DNA of 64,000 nucleotides from an uncultured Lachnospiraceae bacterium (GCA_910584915.1 CAJUDM010000021.1:16621-80620); one strand, 5' to 3'. Shown: positions 8,894 to 18,665, counted from the stretch's first letter. Translations and numbers: made by a program. Notes: a model not told the origin generated them from the letters alone.

Positions 8894-10837
8894 ATGATGC
8901 AACAAAGGCTTAAGAGCGTGGCGCTGGAAAATGTTCGGATCCACGATGTATTTTGGGATAAATATATTGATCTGGTGGAAGATGTGATCCTGCCTTTTCA
9001 ATGGGAACTGATCAATGACCGGGTGGAAGGGGCGGAAAAAAGTTACTGTATCCAGAACTTTCGCATTGTCAATGAAAAAAGAAAAGAACCTCATATGGGA
9101 ATGGTGTTTCAGGATACGGATGTCGCGAAGTGGCTGGAGGCGGTCGCGTATTCTCTCGCCAAAAAGCCGAATGCGAAGCTGGAGGAACTGGCTGACCAGG
9201 CGATCAGCCTGATTGAGGGAGCCCAGTGTGAAGACGGATATCTGAATACATATTATACGATCACAGGCAAGGAGCGCTGGTCTGATCTGTTGGAAGGACA
9301 TGAACTGTACACGGCTGGACATATGATAGAAGCGGCGGTCGCCTATTATGAGGCGACCGGGAAGGAAAAGTTTCTGAGAGTGGTATCCAGGTTTGCCGAT
9401 TATATGTGTGATGTATTTGGCAGTGAGGAGGGAAAGAATCATGGATATCCCGGTCATCCGGAAGTGGAACTGGCGTTAGTGAAACTCTATCACACTACGG
9501 GGGAAGAGCGGTATCTGGCGCTTGCGGATCACTTTGTGAGGAGCCGTGGAGAACAGCCCTGCTATTTTGAGAAAGAAGACTGTGTGAGGGAAGGCAATTA
9601 TATTTTCCCGGAGTTTGCGGACTTTAGGATGGATTACCTGCAGGCGCACATGCCTTTAAGGGAACAGAAGACAGCGGAAGGACATGCGGTCCGCGCGGTC
9701 TATCTGTACAGTGCTATGGCGGATCTTGCCGGTGAATACCGGGATGAAGAACTCTTAAAACAGTGCGGGGAGCTGTGGGAGAACATTACACAGAGGAGAA
9801 TGTATATCACGGGGGGGATAGGTTCGGCAGCTTTCGGAGAACGGTTCACCTGTGATTACGATCTGCCGAATAATACAAATTATTCGGAGTCCTGCGCGAC
9901 GATCGGCCTTGCCATGTTCTCGAACCGGATGTTCCAGATTACCAGAGACGGGAAATATATGGATACTGTGGAGCAGGCGTTATACAATACGCTGCTCGCC
10001 GGGATCGCCATGGATGGCAGGCACTTCTTCTATGTGAATCCGCTGGAGGTGATCCCGGAGGTGGCGGAGAACAATCCGACTATGCGCCATGTAAAGACAG
10101 AGAGGCAGAAGTGGTTTGGGGTGGCGTGCTGCCCGCCGAATATCAGCAGGACGCTTGCCTCCATGGGAAATTACATCTGTGCGGCAGGGGAGAATACCAT
10201 CTATTCCAATCTGTTTATCAGCAGTGAGATCAGTGCGGAACTGGAGTGCGGAACAGTCGGTATCAGACTGGCGGCCGATTACCCCTCAAAGGGAGAGATC
10301 CTGTATGGGTTCACCGGCGAAGAGGCAAAGACGTTTACACTCGCGATGCGGAGGCCCGGCTACTGCAGCCGGTGTACAGTGAAAGTCAACCGGGAGGAAG
10401 TTTTTCCTCGGGAGGAAAAGGGATACCTGTATCTGAACAGAACATGGATGCCCGGAGATCAGGTGGAATTATCTCTGGATGTACCGTTCCGGTTTGTACA
10501 TTGCAATCCCAGGGTGCATGAAAATATCGGCAGGATAGCATTGATGAAGGGACCGCGGGTATACTGCCTGGAGGAGGCGGATAACGGAAAATATTTGAGA
10601 TCGGTCATGGTTTCTCCGGATGCCGAAATCACGGAAGAATATCGGGAGGATCTGCTGGGGGGGACGCTCTGCGCGGCCTTTCAGGGAAAAAGGATCGATT
10701 ATTCCCAGGTATCGGAGGTACTTTACGGGGACGAAAGGCCTGCCTATACAGAGGATACATTTACCGCAGTTCCGTATTGTGAATGGAATAACCGCGGAAA
10801 AGGGGAAATGATCGTATGGATGAGGGAGTGCTTATAA
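8894..10837 (+). CDS. GH127 beta-L-arabinofuranosidase
   Basis: A 647-residue glycoside hydrolase of family GH127 (formerly DUF1680), the usual length for the family. The sequence shows the metal/catalytic set of this family: Glu332 and Cys334 in YSESCATIG, and Cys412-Cys413 in VACCPPN. Their spacing matches the Glu/Cys residues described for Bifidobacterium HypBA1, where a zinc-bound cysteine acts as nucleophile. The enzyme removes terminal beta-L-arabinofuranose from plant glycans or hydroxyproline-linked sugars. It has no signal peptide, so it acts on imported oligosaccharides. AAAGGA precedes a cluster of possible starts (GTG 8891, ATG 8894, ATG 8897). It is the last gene of the LacI-controlled operon. 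Confidence 0.92.
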   Translation: MMQQRLKSVALENVRIHDVFWDKYIDLVEDVILPFQWELINDRVEGAEKSYCIQNFRIVNEKRKEPHMGMVFQDTDVAKWLEAVAYSLAKKPNAKLEELADQAISLIEGAQCEDGYLNTYYTITGKERWSDLLEGHELYTAGHMIEAAVAYYEATGKEKFLRVVSRFADYMCDVFGSEEGKNHGYPGHPEVELALVKLYHTTGEERYLALADHFVRSRGEQPCYFEKEDCVREGNYIFPEFADFRMDYLQAHMPLREQKTAEGHAVRAVYLYSAMADLAGEYRDEELLKQCGELWENITQRRMYITGGIGSAAFGERFTCDYDLPNNTNYSESCATIGLAMFSNRMFQITRDGKYMDTVEQALYNTLLAGIAMDGRHFFYVNPLEVIPEVAENNPTMRHVKTERQKWFGVACCPPNISRTLASMGNYICAAGENTIYSNLFISSEISAELECGTVGIRLAADYPSKGEILYGFTGEEAKTFTLAMRRPGYCSRCTVKVNREEVFPREEKGYLYLNRTWMPGDQVELSLDVPFRFVHCNPRVHENIGRIALMKGPRVYCLEEADNGKYLRSVMVSPDAEITEEYREDLLGGTLCAAFQGKRIDYSQVSEVLYGDERPAYTEDTFTAVPYCEWNNRGKGEMIVWMRECL

Positions 10838-10909
10838 CACATGAAATGAGGATCTGTATCCCCGAGTAATAAGGAAAACAGCCGTGTCTGTGCGACTCTT
10901 CGGCTTCCG

Positions 10910-10951
10910 AAGGCATAGTTTCCGAAAATTTTCGGAGACTGTGCCTTTTTT
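10910..10951 (+). terminator. Terminator of the GH127 operon
   Basis: AAGGCATAGTTTCCGAAAA pairs with TTTTCGGAGACTGTGCCTT in a long stem with few mismatches, followed by TTTT. The right flank meets the stop of the convergent minus-strand gene, so it may serve both directions. Confidence 0.85.
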
Positions 10952-10961
10952 GAAGGATGGA

Positions 10962-11447
10962 TCAGGCCGGCAGGATCACAATGCAGTTCATATTGTAGTT
11001 GAAAGTCTGGGTATGCGGCAAAAGGTTCACTTCTGCTTTTGTGACAGTCAATAATTTTCTGAGAGTATCTAAACAATACCGATAGTCAAAATTTTCCAAA
11101 AACTGATTTTCTACCGTTATCTCAACGTGGCTTTGCGCCTGTCCGCCGAGGGAAAGTCCCATGTATATTTTAAAATCAAAAACCGCCTGCCAGAATTTGT
11201 CCGGCAGCAGATAAAATTCGATAAAAGACATATTTTCTTTATGATCTATACAGGAGCGGAGCTTTTTGAGATATCTGCTGCGGGTTCTTATTCCGTCCGG
11301 ATGGAGGCTGTCGGTAAGGCAGGACACGTGGGAGAAGGCAAAGCCGTGTTTTTGTTCCTGCTCCATACAAAACTGATACCAGTTTTCCCAGACGGTGCCG
11401 GTATCGACGGGGGTGCAGAGGGCAAACAGGCTTATCATTTCACGCAT
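10962..11447 (-). CDS. Hypothetical protein, 161 residues
   Basis: I do not recognise the family. The protein starts MREMISLFALCTPVDTGTVW, is soluble, rich in aromatic residues, and has no signal peptide or membrane segment. The start at 11447 is chosen because AAAGGA lies six bases upstream; a start 15 bases earlier has no ribosome site. It is convergent with the GH127 operon and divergent from the MarR gene. Confidence 0.6.
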   Translation of the reverse strand: MREMISLFALCTPVDTGTVWENWYQFCMEQEQKHGFAFSHVSCLTDSLHPDGIRTRSRYLKKLRSCIDHKENMSFIEFYLLPDKFWQAVFDFKIYMGLSLGGQAQSHVEITVENQFLENFDYRYCLDTLRKLLTVTKAEVNLLPHTQTFNYNMNCIVILPA

Positions 11448-11652
11448 GGCTGATCCTTTCATTGGGGAGGGAAGTTAATCTGTTGATTACCGCGAGCAAT
11501 GAGGAAACAGGTATATTTCCCTCGGGATGATTCAAATTTTGTATGAGTTGCTGTAGATTATAATAGCACAGTTATCCGCATAATGCCAGAAAGGACTGAC
11601 ATTAAATCCGGCAGAATATTTTCCTTGACAAAAGTACGCAATAATACTAAAA

Positions 11653-11672
11653 ATAGTATATATAAATACTAT
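11653..11672. promoter_or_regulatory. Inverted repeat before the marR gene
   Basis: ATAGTAT and ATACTAT are separated by six bases, 37 bases before the MarR start and just downstream of a TTGACA at 11625-11630. No good -10 lies at 16-18 bases from that TTGACA. Small AT-rich dyads at this place are typical MarR autoregulatory sites, but binding is inferred. Confidence 0.4.
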
Positions 11673-11708
11673 AATGAAATGCAATACGATGAGTTGGGAG
11701 GTATGGTT

Positions 11709-12140
11709 ATGCTTGCGGATGAACAGAAATTTTGGGGTGTATGGGGACAGGCAAACGGGCTCTACAGCGCCTATGCGGCTTCAAAGAATATCAATTATTA
11801 TCTGCTGTTTGTTTTATATGGCCTGGAAGGACAGAAGGCGATGACACAGAAAAAGATCTGTATCTGTACCGGGCTGGCAAAGCAGACGGTCAACAGCGTG
11901 ATCCGTTCCCTGAAGAAGGACGGGTATGTTGAGCTTGCCCCCGGCATGGAGGACCGCCGGGAAAAACAGATCATATTGACAGAGAAAGGTGCTGCCTATT
12001 GCCGTGAGCTGATAACGCCCTTGCGGGAGCTGGAACATCGCGTGCTCCGGATCATGGGAAGCGAGAGGGTGCAGCAGATGATTGACAATATTGCATTGTT
12101 CAATACATTGTTTGAGAAAGAGATGGGGAGAGAAGTTTAG
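11709..12140 (+). CDS. MarR family transcriptional regulator
   Basis: A 143-residue winged-helix protein, typical MarR length. The core reads KKICICTGLAKQTVNSVIRS, then LKKDGYVELAPGMEDRREKQ with the wing, then LTEKGAAYCREL. The ATG at 11709 is chosen because GGGAGG is seven bases upstream; upstream in-frame codons lack a site. It lies before the MATE transporter gene, which has its own strong promoter containing the dyad GTACATGTAC. Control of the pump in response to a small molecule is the usual arrangement and is inferred here. Confidence 0.9.
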   Translation: MLADEQKFWGVWGQANGLYSAYAASKNINYYLLFVLYGLEGQKAMTQKKICICTGLAKQTVNSVIRSLKKDGYVELAPGMEDRREKQIILTEKGAAYCRELITPLRELEHRVLRIMGSERVQQMIDNIALFNTLFEKEMGREV

Positions 12141-12249
12141 AGGCGCCGCAGTTGTTTTATATTGCATCCGGAGGGGTATCAGAGTGGTTTGCTCTGGTGC
12201 CTTTTTTGATGGGGCATTTATACCGTGCCGTAAAAAAAATATTTTTTTC

Positions 12250-12296
12250 TTGACATTTAGTATGTACACGGACTATAATGAATATAGTACATGTAC
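12250..12296 (+). promoter_or_regulatory. MATE gene promoter with GTACATGTAC dyad
   Basis: TTGACA (12250-12255), an 18-base spacer and TATAAT (12274-12279) form a near-perfect promoter. The perfect palindrome GTACATGTAC (12287-12296) sits at the expected start point, and ATGTACaCGGACTA / ATGTACGGACTA occurs as a direct repeat across the promoter. This is a likely site for the upstream MarR protein. Confidence 0.75.
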
Positions 12297-12331
12297 GGAC
12301 TAAAATAAAAGGAAAAGGAATAGTAAAACAA

Positions 12332-13675
12332 ATGCGTGATATAAAAACTTTCTTTCGATATGTAATACCTTCCGTGTTATCCTTTGCGTTGTCGGGAATA
12401 TACACGATCGTGGACGGGTTCTTTGTGGGGAACAGCATCGGTGACCTGGGGCTTTCAGCGGTCAATATCGCATATCCGATCGTGGCTGTGATCCAGGCGC
12501 TGGGGACCGGGATCGGCATGGGCGGCGCGATCTATTATTCGATCTGTAAGGCGGAAAAAAAGGACGCCGAGGCAAAAGAATTTACGGCGGGAGCTTTGTG
12601 GCTTTTGATCATGTTCAGTGCTGTTTTGACCGTTTTGATCTCCCTTTTGAACGGCTCTCTTCTGAGGTTGTTGGGGGCGGACGGGCAGCTTCTCTCGCTG
12701 GGCGAGGAGTATATTGCCGTGATCGCCCTGGGCTCGGCTCTGCAGGTGATCGGTACGGGGTTAGTTCCTTTTATCCGCAATCACGGCGGCTCTTTTTATG
12801 CGATGGTTTCCATGATCGCGGGATTTGTCACAAATATTATTTTGGATTATCTGTTTGTATGGGTACTGGATCAGGGCGTTGCGGGCGCGGCATGGGCGAC
12901 CATTATCGGGCAGGGCGTTACGATGCTGATCGCGCTGGCGTATCTGCTGCGAAAAAAGCAGTTTACACTGCGCATTCCCCTCTCGAAGATGGGGACAGTG
13001 TCCGCCTCCGTTATCAAGATCGGAATCGCGCCCTTCGGGCTTGCCATGTCGCCCAATATCTCGTTGATCATCATCAACCGTTTTTCTGCCTCCTACGGCG
13101 GGGATGCGGCGATCGCCACCTATGCGTGCATCGCGTATGTGATCTGCATTATCTATCTGATCCTGCAGGGTGTCGGGGACGGAAGCCAGCCGTTGATCAG
13201 CCAGTGCTACGGTGAAAGAAACTGGGCCGATCTGAAATTTGTGCGGAGACTGGCATACGGATTTGCCTTTGTGTTATCTGCCGCCGGCTGTGTCATTATG
13301 TATCTGACAAGGGAGAGCCTTGGCATATTATTCGGGGCATCGGGTGAAGTGAACAGTGAGATCGCGAAGATCATGCCTGTCTTTTTACTTTCCGTGCCGT
13401 TTGTGGCGATCCTGCGCATTACGACGGCGAGCTTTTACGCGACGGAGAAGAGTGCGCTCTCCTATATTCTGACTTTCATAGAGCCGCTTTTTATGCTGCT
13501 TCTGATGCTTGTTTTACCGCCCCTGTTCGGCGGGCAGATCATGATCTGGTGGAGCACGGTTTTTGCTAGGATATTGTCGGCGCTTTTGGCTTTGATTTTG
13601 AAGCGGCATGTGGACGGACAGGAGATGTCATGTGCAGGAGATAGAGATGTTTTGATAGGAGGAGGGGTGGAATAG
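12332..13675 (+). CDS. MATE family efflux transporter
   Basis: A 447-residue membrane protein with about twelve segments in two homologous halves. It opens with FFRYVIPSVLSFALSGIYTI followed by VDGFFVGNSIG, the usual MATE N-terminus with its conserved Asp. The family exchanges cationic drugs or metabolites for Na+ or H+. The ATG at 12332 is preferred because GGAAAAGGAA lies upstream; the frame also extends to 12278, but that codon overlaps the -10 element. It is probably regulated by the adjacent MarR protein. Confidence 0.92.
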   Translation: MRDIKTFFRYVIPSVLSFALSGIYTIVDGFFVGNSIGDLGLSAVNIAYPIVAVIQALGTGIGMGGAIYYSICKAEKKDAEAKEFTAGALWLLIMFSAVLTVLISLLNGSLLRLLGADGQLLSLGEEYIAVIALGSALQVIGTGLVPFIRNHGGSFYAMVSMIAGFVTNIILDYLFVWVLDQGVAGAAWATIIGQGVTMLIALAYLLRKKQFTLRIPLSKMGTVSASVIKIGIAPFGLAMSPNISLIIINRFSASYGGDAAIATYACIAYVICIIYLILQGVGDGSQPLISQCYGERNWADLKFVRRLAYGFAFVLSAAGCVIMYLTRESLGILFGASGEVNSEIAKIMPVFLLSVPFVAILRITTASFYATEKSALSYILTFIEPLFMLLLMLVLPPLFGGQIMIWWSTVFARILSALLALILKRHVDGQEMSCAGDRDVLIGGGVE

Positions 13676-13742
13676 AGATGTCGGACAATGTGTTAACTGC
13701 TATTTTCAGGAATTTTGACGAGTATCCCTTCTGCGTTCGTCG

Positions 13743-13771
13743 TTTACAAAGCATTTTTTTTGCGGTAAAAT
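13743..13771 (+). promoter_or_regulatory. Promoter of the secreted hypothetical gene
   Basis: TTTACA (13743-13748), 17 bases, then TAAAAT (13766-13771), 45 bases before the ATG at 13817. Confidence 0.55.
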
Positions 13772-13816
13772 ACAAGAAAAACGAGGGATAAAACCTGATT
13801 TTTGCATGGGGGAGAG

Positions 13817-15550
13817 ATGGAAGGAAGAGATTGGAGAAGGAGAGCGGGATCGGTTCTGGTATTGATCATATTTGTGACAATGCTGTCATGTTTTGCCGGA
13901 GGAACGCTGAGAAGGGAGGAGACAGATTTAAAAACAGCGGAATCGGGAGTGGAAACGGAAAGGGAGGAAGCGGATAAAAACCTGGCGGAGCCTGAGAAGG
14001 ATTTGCAGGAAACGGAAAGGGATGATTCCGGGGAAGATATGGAGAGGAGCTTTTCGGAAGCGGGAGATACGGAGCCGGAGGAACCTGTTTTCGGAAGAGG
14101 GATAGAAAGCGAGGAGGCTCTTTCGGAGGATGTGGTGCAGGCGCTGAAAAACGGGGACACGGAGTATCTGGTGGGAGTTCCTTTCGGGGAAGAATTTGAT
14201 TATGATCTCTATGAAGACTTGGGAGGAGAAGGATGCCGTCGAAAGGAGACGGAATATGACTGGTATCTAAGGTATTTATTTGAGGGGGAGGGACATCGCT
14301 TCAGCGGTTTTTCCATCGGCTCAGGGGGAGAAAGGTTTCTGGGGCTGGATCTGGAAAAATGTCCCGCTTCTGTGTTTGTCAAGGCATTTGGAGAGCCGGA
14401 TACTTGTGAGAAAACAGATCTTGCGTGGGAGGGAGGTGTGCTGAGCGCCGACTGGTATTTTGAGAAGGCGGTGCTGACCGTTCAGGAGTACGAAGGCTAC
14501 ATCAAAGATATAGAATATAGAGCGCTGGGGGATATAGCGGACGGCGATGGAACAGAAAAGAAATCTGATTTTGCATTGCGGATGGAAGCGAAATCTGAGA
14601 ATGAGAAAGTGGAGACTCTCTGCGGTTTTGGGTTTGACGAACACGATAAGGATGTTTTTTATCCGTCGGAGGAGGATGAGAGCGGCGCGCGCAACGTGGA
14701 TGAATTTGTAGAAATGTATTTGGAGGAGCAGGGATTTGGGGATCAAATGCCTGACAGTACCATCTATGATGAGGATGGGCGAAAATTTGCGGAGAGTTAC
14801 AGAAACGACAGAATGGATAAATTCGTATTTGTCATATATAATGGCGATCAGGTCTGTTGTGCAGTGAGAAACCTGCAGGGGACTGTTGATGCGGGACATG
14901 CCCATATTGTCTACAGCAGTGATGAAAACGGAAACACGGTGCATGAGACGCTGTACGATAAATGGGGGATGCGGGCGTCGGAGGCGTCTTACAGATACCA
15001 TGACGGCGTACCGTTCCCGTTTATAACGGAAAGCTGGAATTTGAGTGATGAAGGAGGGTGGTATTTCTGCAGGGAACATAAGACGTGGTTCTATGAAGAT
15101 TGCGTGGAAGCGGATAAAAACGGGAGAGTAAAGGCGACGGTCGAAACGGAAGAGTGGAATGCAAAAAATTATCTGGAATATCCCTGTTTTTTTACGTATC
15201 GTTCGGACGGAAAAGTGGAGCGGATTCAGGAGGAGATACCGGAGGATCGGTTTGCCGAAGAACTGTTGGAATACAGGGAGAGCTATTTCGGTCATATGGA
15301 GTTTTCATATGATAACGGCGTCTTGAAGAAGATAGAACATCACCGTTCCGGTCAGGTTTACGGGACCCAGGATCAGAGCGGAACCATAGATCTTGATGAG
15401 CAGGGGCGGATGGTACATCGCTATTACTATGTGACATCCGGTTGCCACGACGAATTTTACTTTTATCACGGAGAGGAGAGAAGGCCCTGGGCAGTGCTGG
15501 ACTGGTGTTATGATATCTGGGGTGTCAAAATGTACTTGCCGATGGAATAA
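13817..15550 (+). CDS. Large secreted or anchored hypothetical protein
   Basis: A 577-residue protein of no family I recognise. After a basic start, residues 10-30 (SVLVLIIFVTMLSCFAGG) form a signal or anchor segment; the Cys there does not fit a strict lipobox. Residues 30-95 are a very acidic, Glu-rich low-complexity linker. The rest is Tyr/Glu/Asp-rich with repeated YDEDG, YNGDQ and YDNG-like phrases that recall beta-strand repeat domains. The ATG at 13817 is used (GGGGGAG just before it); TTG at 13802 is an alternative. It precedes the two hydrolase lipoproteins, which have a separate promoter-like element, so a shared role is uncertain. Confidence 0.7.
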   Translation: MEGRDWRRRAGSVLVLIIFVTMLSCFAGGTLRREETDLKTAESGVETEREEADKNLAEPEKDLQETERDDSGEDMERSFSEAGDTEPEEPVFGRGIESEEALSEDVVQALKNGDTEYLVGVPFGEEFDYDLYEDLGGEGCRRKETEYDWYLRYLFEGEGHRFSGFSIGSGGERFLGLDLEKCPASVFVKAFGEPDTCEKTDLAWEGGVLSADWYFEKAVLTVQEYEGYIKDIEYRALGDIADGDGTEKKSDFALRMEAKSENEKVETLCGFGFDEHDKDVFYPSEEDESGARNVDEFVEMYLEEQGFGDQMPDSTIYDEDGRKFAESYRNDRMDKFVFVIYNGDQVCCAVRNLQGTVDAGHAHIVYSSDENGNTVHETLYDKWGMRASEASYRYHDGVPFPFITESWNLSDEGGWYFCREHKTWFYEDCVEADKNGRVKATVETEEWNAKNYLEYPCFFTYRSDGKVERIQEEIPEDRFAEELLEYRESYFGHMEFSYDNGVLKKIEHHRSGQVYGTQDQSGTIDLDEQGRMVHRYYYVTSGCHDEFYFYHGEERRPWAVLDWCYDIWGVKMYLPME

Positions 15551-15639
15551 ACTTTGCTGGATTATTTGTGCCAAATAGAGTATAATATCTCAGATGTTGT
15601 GTTAATACATATTTGATAGGAAGAAAGAAGCGTTACATC

Positions 15640-17106
15640 ATGAACAAAAAACTTTTCAGAAAAGCCTTCGCGCTTTTTATCACGATCATGTTGGCGGCGT
15701 CCGTAACCGCCTGCGGATCCGGGGAGGCTGAAAGTACGGCTTCTTCTGAGAAAGGGGCGGCGGACAAAGCAGAGGAGAAAGAGGAAGGCTCCGGGGCGGC
15801 ATCCTCGGGCGGCTTTGCCAAAGCGCACGATGCTTTTACAACGAAGCTGGTACGGGAAGAAAATGACGACTATCCGATCCCGGAACCGCCGGAGGGCGTT
15901 TTTGACATTGTCAGCTACTCCTCCAAAGTGGGAGATCTGGCGGCATATGTGTCCAGCGATCCGGGGGACGGCGAAAAGCATCCGATGATCATCTGGGTGG
16001 TCGGCGGCTGGGGCAACGGCATCGACGATTTTCCGTTTACTTATCCGACGTGGGACGATGACCAGACGGGATCGGCATTCTGGCAGGAGGGTATTTTGAC
16101 CATGTATCCGTCCTTCCGGGGCGGGTGCGGCAATCCGGGCTATTACGAGGCGCTCTTTGGCGAGGTGGACGATATCGTATCCGCTTATGAGTACGCGGCG
16201 TCCCTGCCCTATGTAGATCCTGAGCGCATCTATCTGGGCGGGCACAGTACCGGCGGCACGAGGGCGCTCCTCGCCTCCGAGTACACGGACAAATTCCGGG
16301 CAGTGTTCTGTTTTGGCGCGGTGGATGAGATAAAATACCACAACAATGACCAGTTCACCTTTGATACGGATGACGAGGAAGAATATAAGATGCGCTCGCC
16401 GATCTACTGGCTGGATGATATAGAGAGCCCGACGTTCCTGATCGAGGGGCGGGACGGGAATTCGGAATGCCTGGAGCGGATGGAGGGGGCGTCTCAGAAT
16501 GACAACATACATTGCTATGTGATAGAGAATGCCGATCACTTTTCCGTGCTGGCGCCTTTGACGAGGGTTGTGGCGGAAAAGATCCTGGCGGATACAGGCG
16601 GCGAGGCGTCCATCGTTATTACTCCGGGAGAACTGGAGGAAGCGATGCGGCAGGATCCTCCCTTTCCCGTACCGGTGATGACGGAGCGCTATGTGGAGGA
16701 TCTGGGCATGACATTCGCCTGCCCTTACGTGTGGGATATCACGGTGAACGAGGATGGCAGCGGCCTGGAGGTATATTCCAGCTATAACGGGGCAAACGCG
16801 TGGGATATGACAGCGCTCTATATCACGCCCTTTGATGCCGAGGGGGAAGATGGCCTGCAGGGACTGAAGGAAAGCATAGAAGAGGAGGGTTATCCGGTGG
16901 AGGAGATATCACTCCGAGGTAATCCGGCAGTGGACGGAGCCTCCATGGTGCAGACCGATGAAGGTGATCTTTACTATCAGCGCTATATGTCGGTTCAGCA
17001 CGGTGGAGAGTGCATAGTTTTCAATTTTATTGCCTACGAGGATTACATGGAGGAGGCGGTTCCTCTGTTTCAACAGATCATCGACAGTATTGCGTTTGAT
17101 GACTAA
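15640..17106 (+). CDS. Alpha/beta-hydrolase lipoprotein, paralog 1
   Basis: A 488-residue lipoprotein with signal and lipobox VTAC (Cys25), a charged linker, then an alpha/beta hydrolase domain (about 90-330) of the prolyl oligopeptidase (S9) type. The nucleophile elbow is GGHSTGG (Ser203), and Asp272 in EGRDGN and His300 in NADHFSVL complete a plausible triad. The HPMIIWVVGGWGNG loop would form the oxyanion hole. A C-terminal domain of about 150 residues (MTERYVEDLGMTF onward) is unfamiliar to me. The ATG at 15640 is chosen because it begins the signal peptide; its ribosome site is weak. The substrate is unknown. The next gene is a close paralog in the same order and orientation. Confidence 0.82.
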   Translation: MNKKLFRKAFALFITIMLAASVTACGSGEAESTASSEKGAADKAEEKEEGSGAASSGGFAKAHDAFTTKLVREENDDYPIPEPPEGVFDIVSYSSKVGDLAAYVSSDPGDGEKHPMIIWVVGGWGNGIDDFPFTYPTWDDDQTGSAFWQEGILTMYPSFRGGCGNPGYYEALFGEVDDIVSAYEYAASLPYVDPERIYLGGHSTGGTRALLASEYTDKFRAVFCFGAVDEIKYHNNDQFTFDTDDEEEYKMRSPIYWLDDIESPTFLIEGRDGNSECLERMEGASQNDNIHCYVIENADHFSVLAPLTRVVAEKILADTGGEASIVITPGELEEAMRQDPPFPVPVMTERYVEDLGMTFACPYVWDITVNEDGSGLEVYSSYNGANAWDMTALYITPFDAEGEDGLQGLKESIEEEGYPVEEISLRGNPAVDGASMVQTDEGDLYYQRYMSVQHGGECIVFNFIAYEDYMEEAVPLFQQIIDSIAFDD

Positions 17107-17138
17107 ATGGCGGACGTCGGGGAAAGAGGAGTTTTTAT

Positions 17139-18605
17139 ATGAACAGAAAATGTATCATAAAAGTTTTTTCATTTATTCTTGCTGCCATAATGGCAGTGTC
17201 CATTACCGCCTGCGGTTCAGGGCGGTCTGTGGGCGATTCCAGCGGGGATGGAGCGGATGGTTCGGCTGTCGTGAAGAAACCGGCAGGATCAAATATTGAT
17301 ACTTCCGGCAGTTTTGCCGAGGCGCATGATGCTTTCACGACGACGCTGGCGACGGAGGAAAGTGATGATGATCCTATTCCGGATCCGCCGGAGGGGGTCT
17401 TTGATCTGGTTTCCTATCCGTCCAAGGTGGGCAATCTGGCAGCGTATGTGTCCAGCGATCCCGGAGATGGAGAAAAGCATCCGATGATCATCTGGGTGGT
17501 AGGAGGCTGGGGCAATGGCATCGATGACTTCCCCTGGACATATCCAGCATGGGACAACGATCAGACGGGTTCTGCTTTCTGGCAGGCAGGCGTTTTGACC
17601 ATGTATCCTTCTTTCAGGGGAGGCTGCGGTAATCCCGGTTATTATGAAGCGCTGTTCGGCGAGGTGGATGATATCGTGTCGGCTTATGAGTATGCCGCAT
17701 CCCTGCCCTACGTGGATCCGGAACGCATCTATCTCGGCGGCCACAGTACCGGGGGTACGAGGGCGCTCCTTGCTTCCGAGTACACAGACAAATTTCGGGC
17801 GGTGTTCTGTTTCGGGGCGGTGGATAAAATAAAATATCATAATAACAGTCAGTTTACTTTTGATAAGAGCAATCAGGATGAGTATGTTATGCGTTCCCCC
17901 ATCTACTGGCTGGATAATATCAAAAGCCCGACATTTCTGATCGAGGGGCGGGATGGGAATTCGGAATGTCTGGAGCGGATGGAAGAGGCATCTCAAAACG
18001 ACAACATACGCTGTTATGTGCTGGAGGATGCCGATCATTTCTCGGTGCTGGCGCCCGCTACAAGAGTCGTGGCGGAAAAGATCCTGGAGGACACGGGTGA
18101 CGAGGTGTCCATCGCTATCACGCAGGAAGAGCTGGAGGAAGCGATGGGGGAGGATCCCCAGGCTCCTGTGCCGGTGATGACGGAGCGCTATGTGGAGGAG
18201 CTTGGCATGACATTCTCCTGTCCTTATGTGTGGGATATCGCGGTCAGCGAGGACGGCAGCGGACTGGAGGTATATTCCCGCTATGAGGAAGCGAATGCGT
18301 GGGATATGGCGGCACTCTATATCACACTCTACGATGCCGAGGGGGGCGATACCCTGCAGATGCTGAAAGAAAATATGGAAGAGCAGGGCTATGCCGTGGA
18401 GGAGATATCGATCCAGGGCAATCCGGCAGTGGACGGAGCTTCCATGGTGCAGACCGATAATGGAGATTTCTACTATCAGCGCTACATGTCGGTTCAGCAC
18501 GGTGAGGAGTGTATAGATTTTAATCTCATTGTCTATGAAGATTACGTGGAGGAGGCGGTTCTCTTGTTCCAGCAGATCATCGACAGTATTGCGTTTGAGG
18601 ATTGA
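17139..18605 (+). CDS. Alpha/beta-hydrolase lipoprotein, paralog 2
   Basis: A 488-residue tandem paralog of the preceding gene, with the same architecture: signal and lipobox ITAC (Cys25), linker, hydrolase domain with GGHSTGG, the EGRDGN Asp and the EDADHFSVL His, and the same C-terminal domain. The hydrolase cores are nearly identical, while signal peptides and linkers have diverged freely, as expected of a duplication kept under selection. GAGGAG precedes the ATG and the gap to paralog 1 is only 32 bases, so both are likely one transcript. A terminator follows at 18638. Confidence 0.82.
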   Translation: MNRKCIIKVFSFILAAIMAVSITACGSGRSVGDSSGDGADGSAVVKKPAGSNIDTSGSFAEAHDAFTTTLATEESDDDPIPDPPEGVFDLVSYPSKVGNLAAYVSSDPGDGEKHPMIIWVVGGWGNGIDDFPWTYPAWDNDQTGSAFWQAGVLTMYPSFRGGCGNPGYYEALFGEVDDIVSAYEYAASLPYVDPERIYLGGHSTGGTRALLASEYTDKFRAVFCFGAVDKIKYHNNSQFTFDKSNQDEYVMRSPIYWLDNIKSPTFLIEGRDGNSECLERMEEASQNDNIRCYVLEDADHFSVLAPATRVVAEKILEDTGDEVSIAITQEELEEAMGEDPQAPVPVMTERYVEELGMTFSCPYVWDIAVSEDGSGLEVYSRYEEANAWDMAALYITLYDAEGGDTLQMLKENMEEQGYAVEEISIQGNPAVDGASMVQTDNGDFYYQRYMSVQHGEECIDFNLIVYEDYVEEAVLLFQQIIDSIAFED

Positions 18606-18637
18606 GGAACAGACAGATACAGGGCAGAAGAATTGAG

Positions 18638-18665
18638 AATGGCGGGGAATTACCCCGTCATTTTT
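18638..18665 (+). terminator. Terminator after the hydrolase pair
   Basis: ATGGCGGGG and CCCCGTCAT enclose a five-base loop and are followed by TTTTT, 34 bases past the second lipoprotein stop. The rest of the gap to 18953 holds no gene I can support. It is AT-rich near its end, and no -35/-10 pair there has proper spacing. Confidence 0.8.

Noticed and set aside
13802..15550. Lipobox in the secreted hypothetical (MLSC)
   Set aside because: Positions before the Cys do not fit the usual lipobox pattern, so lipidation is not claimed.
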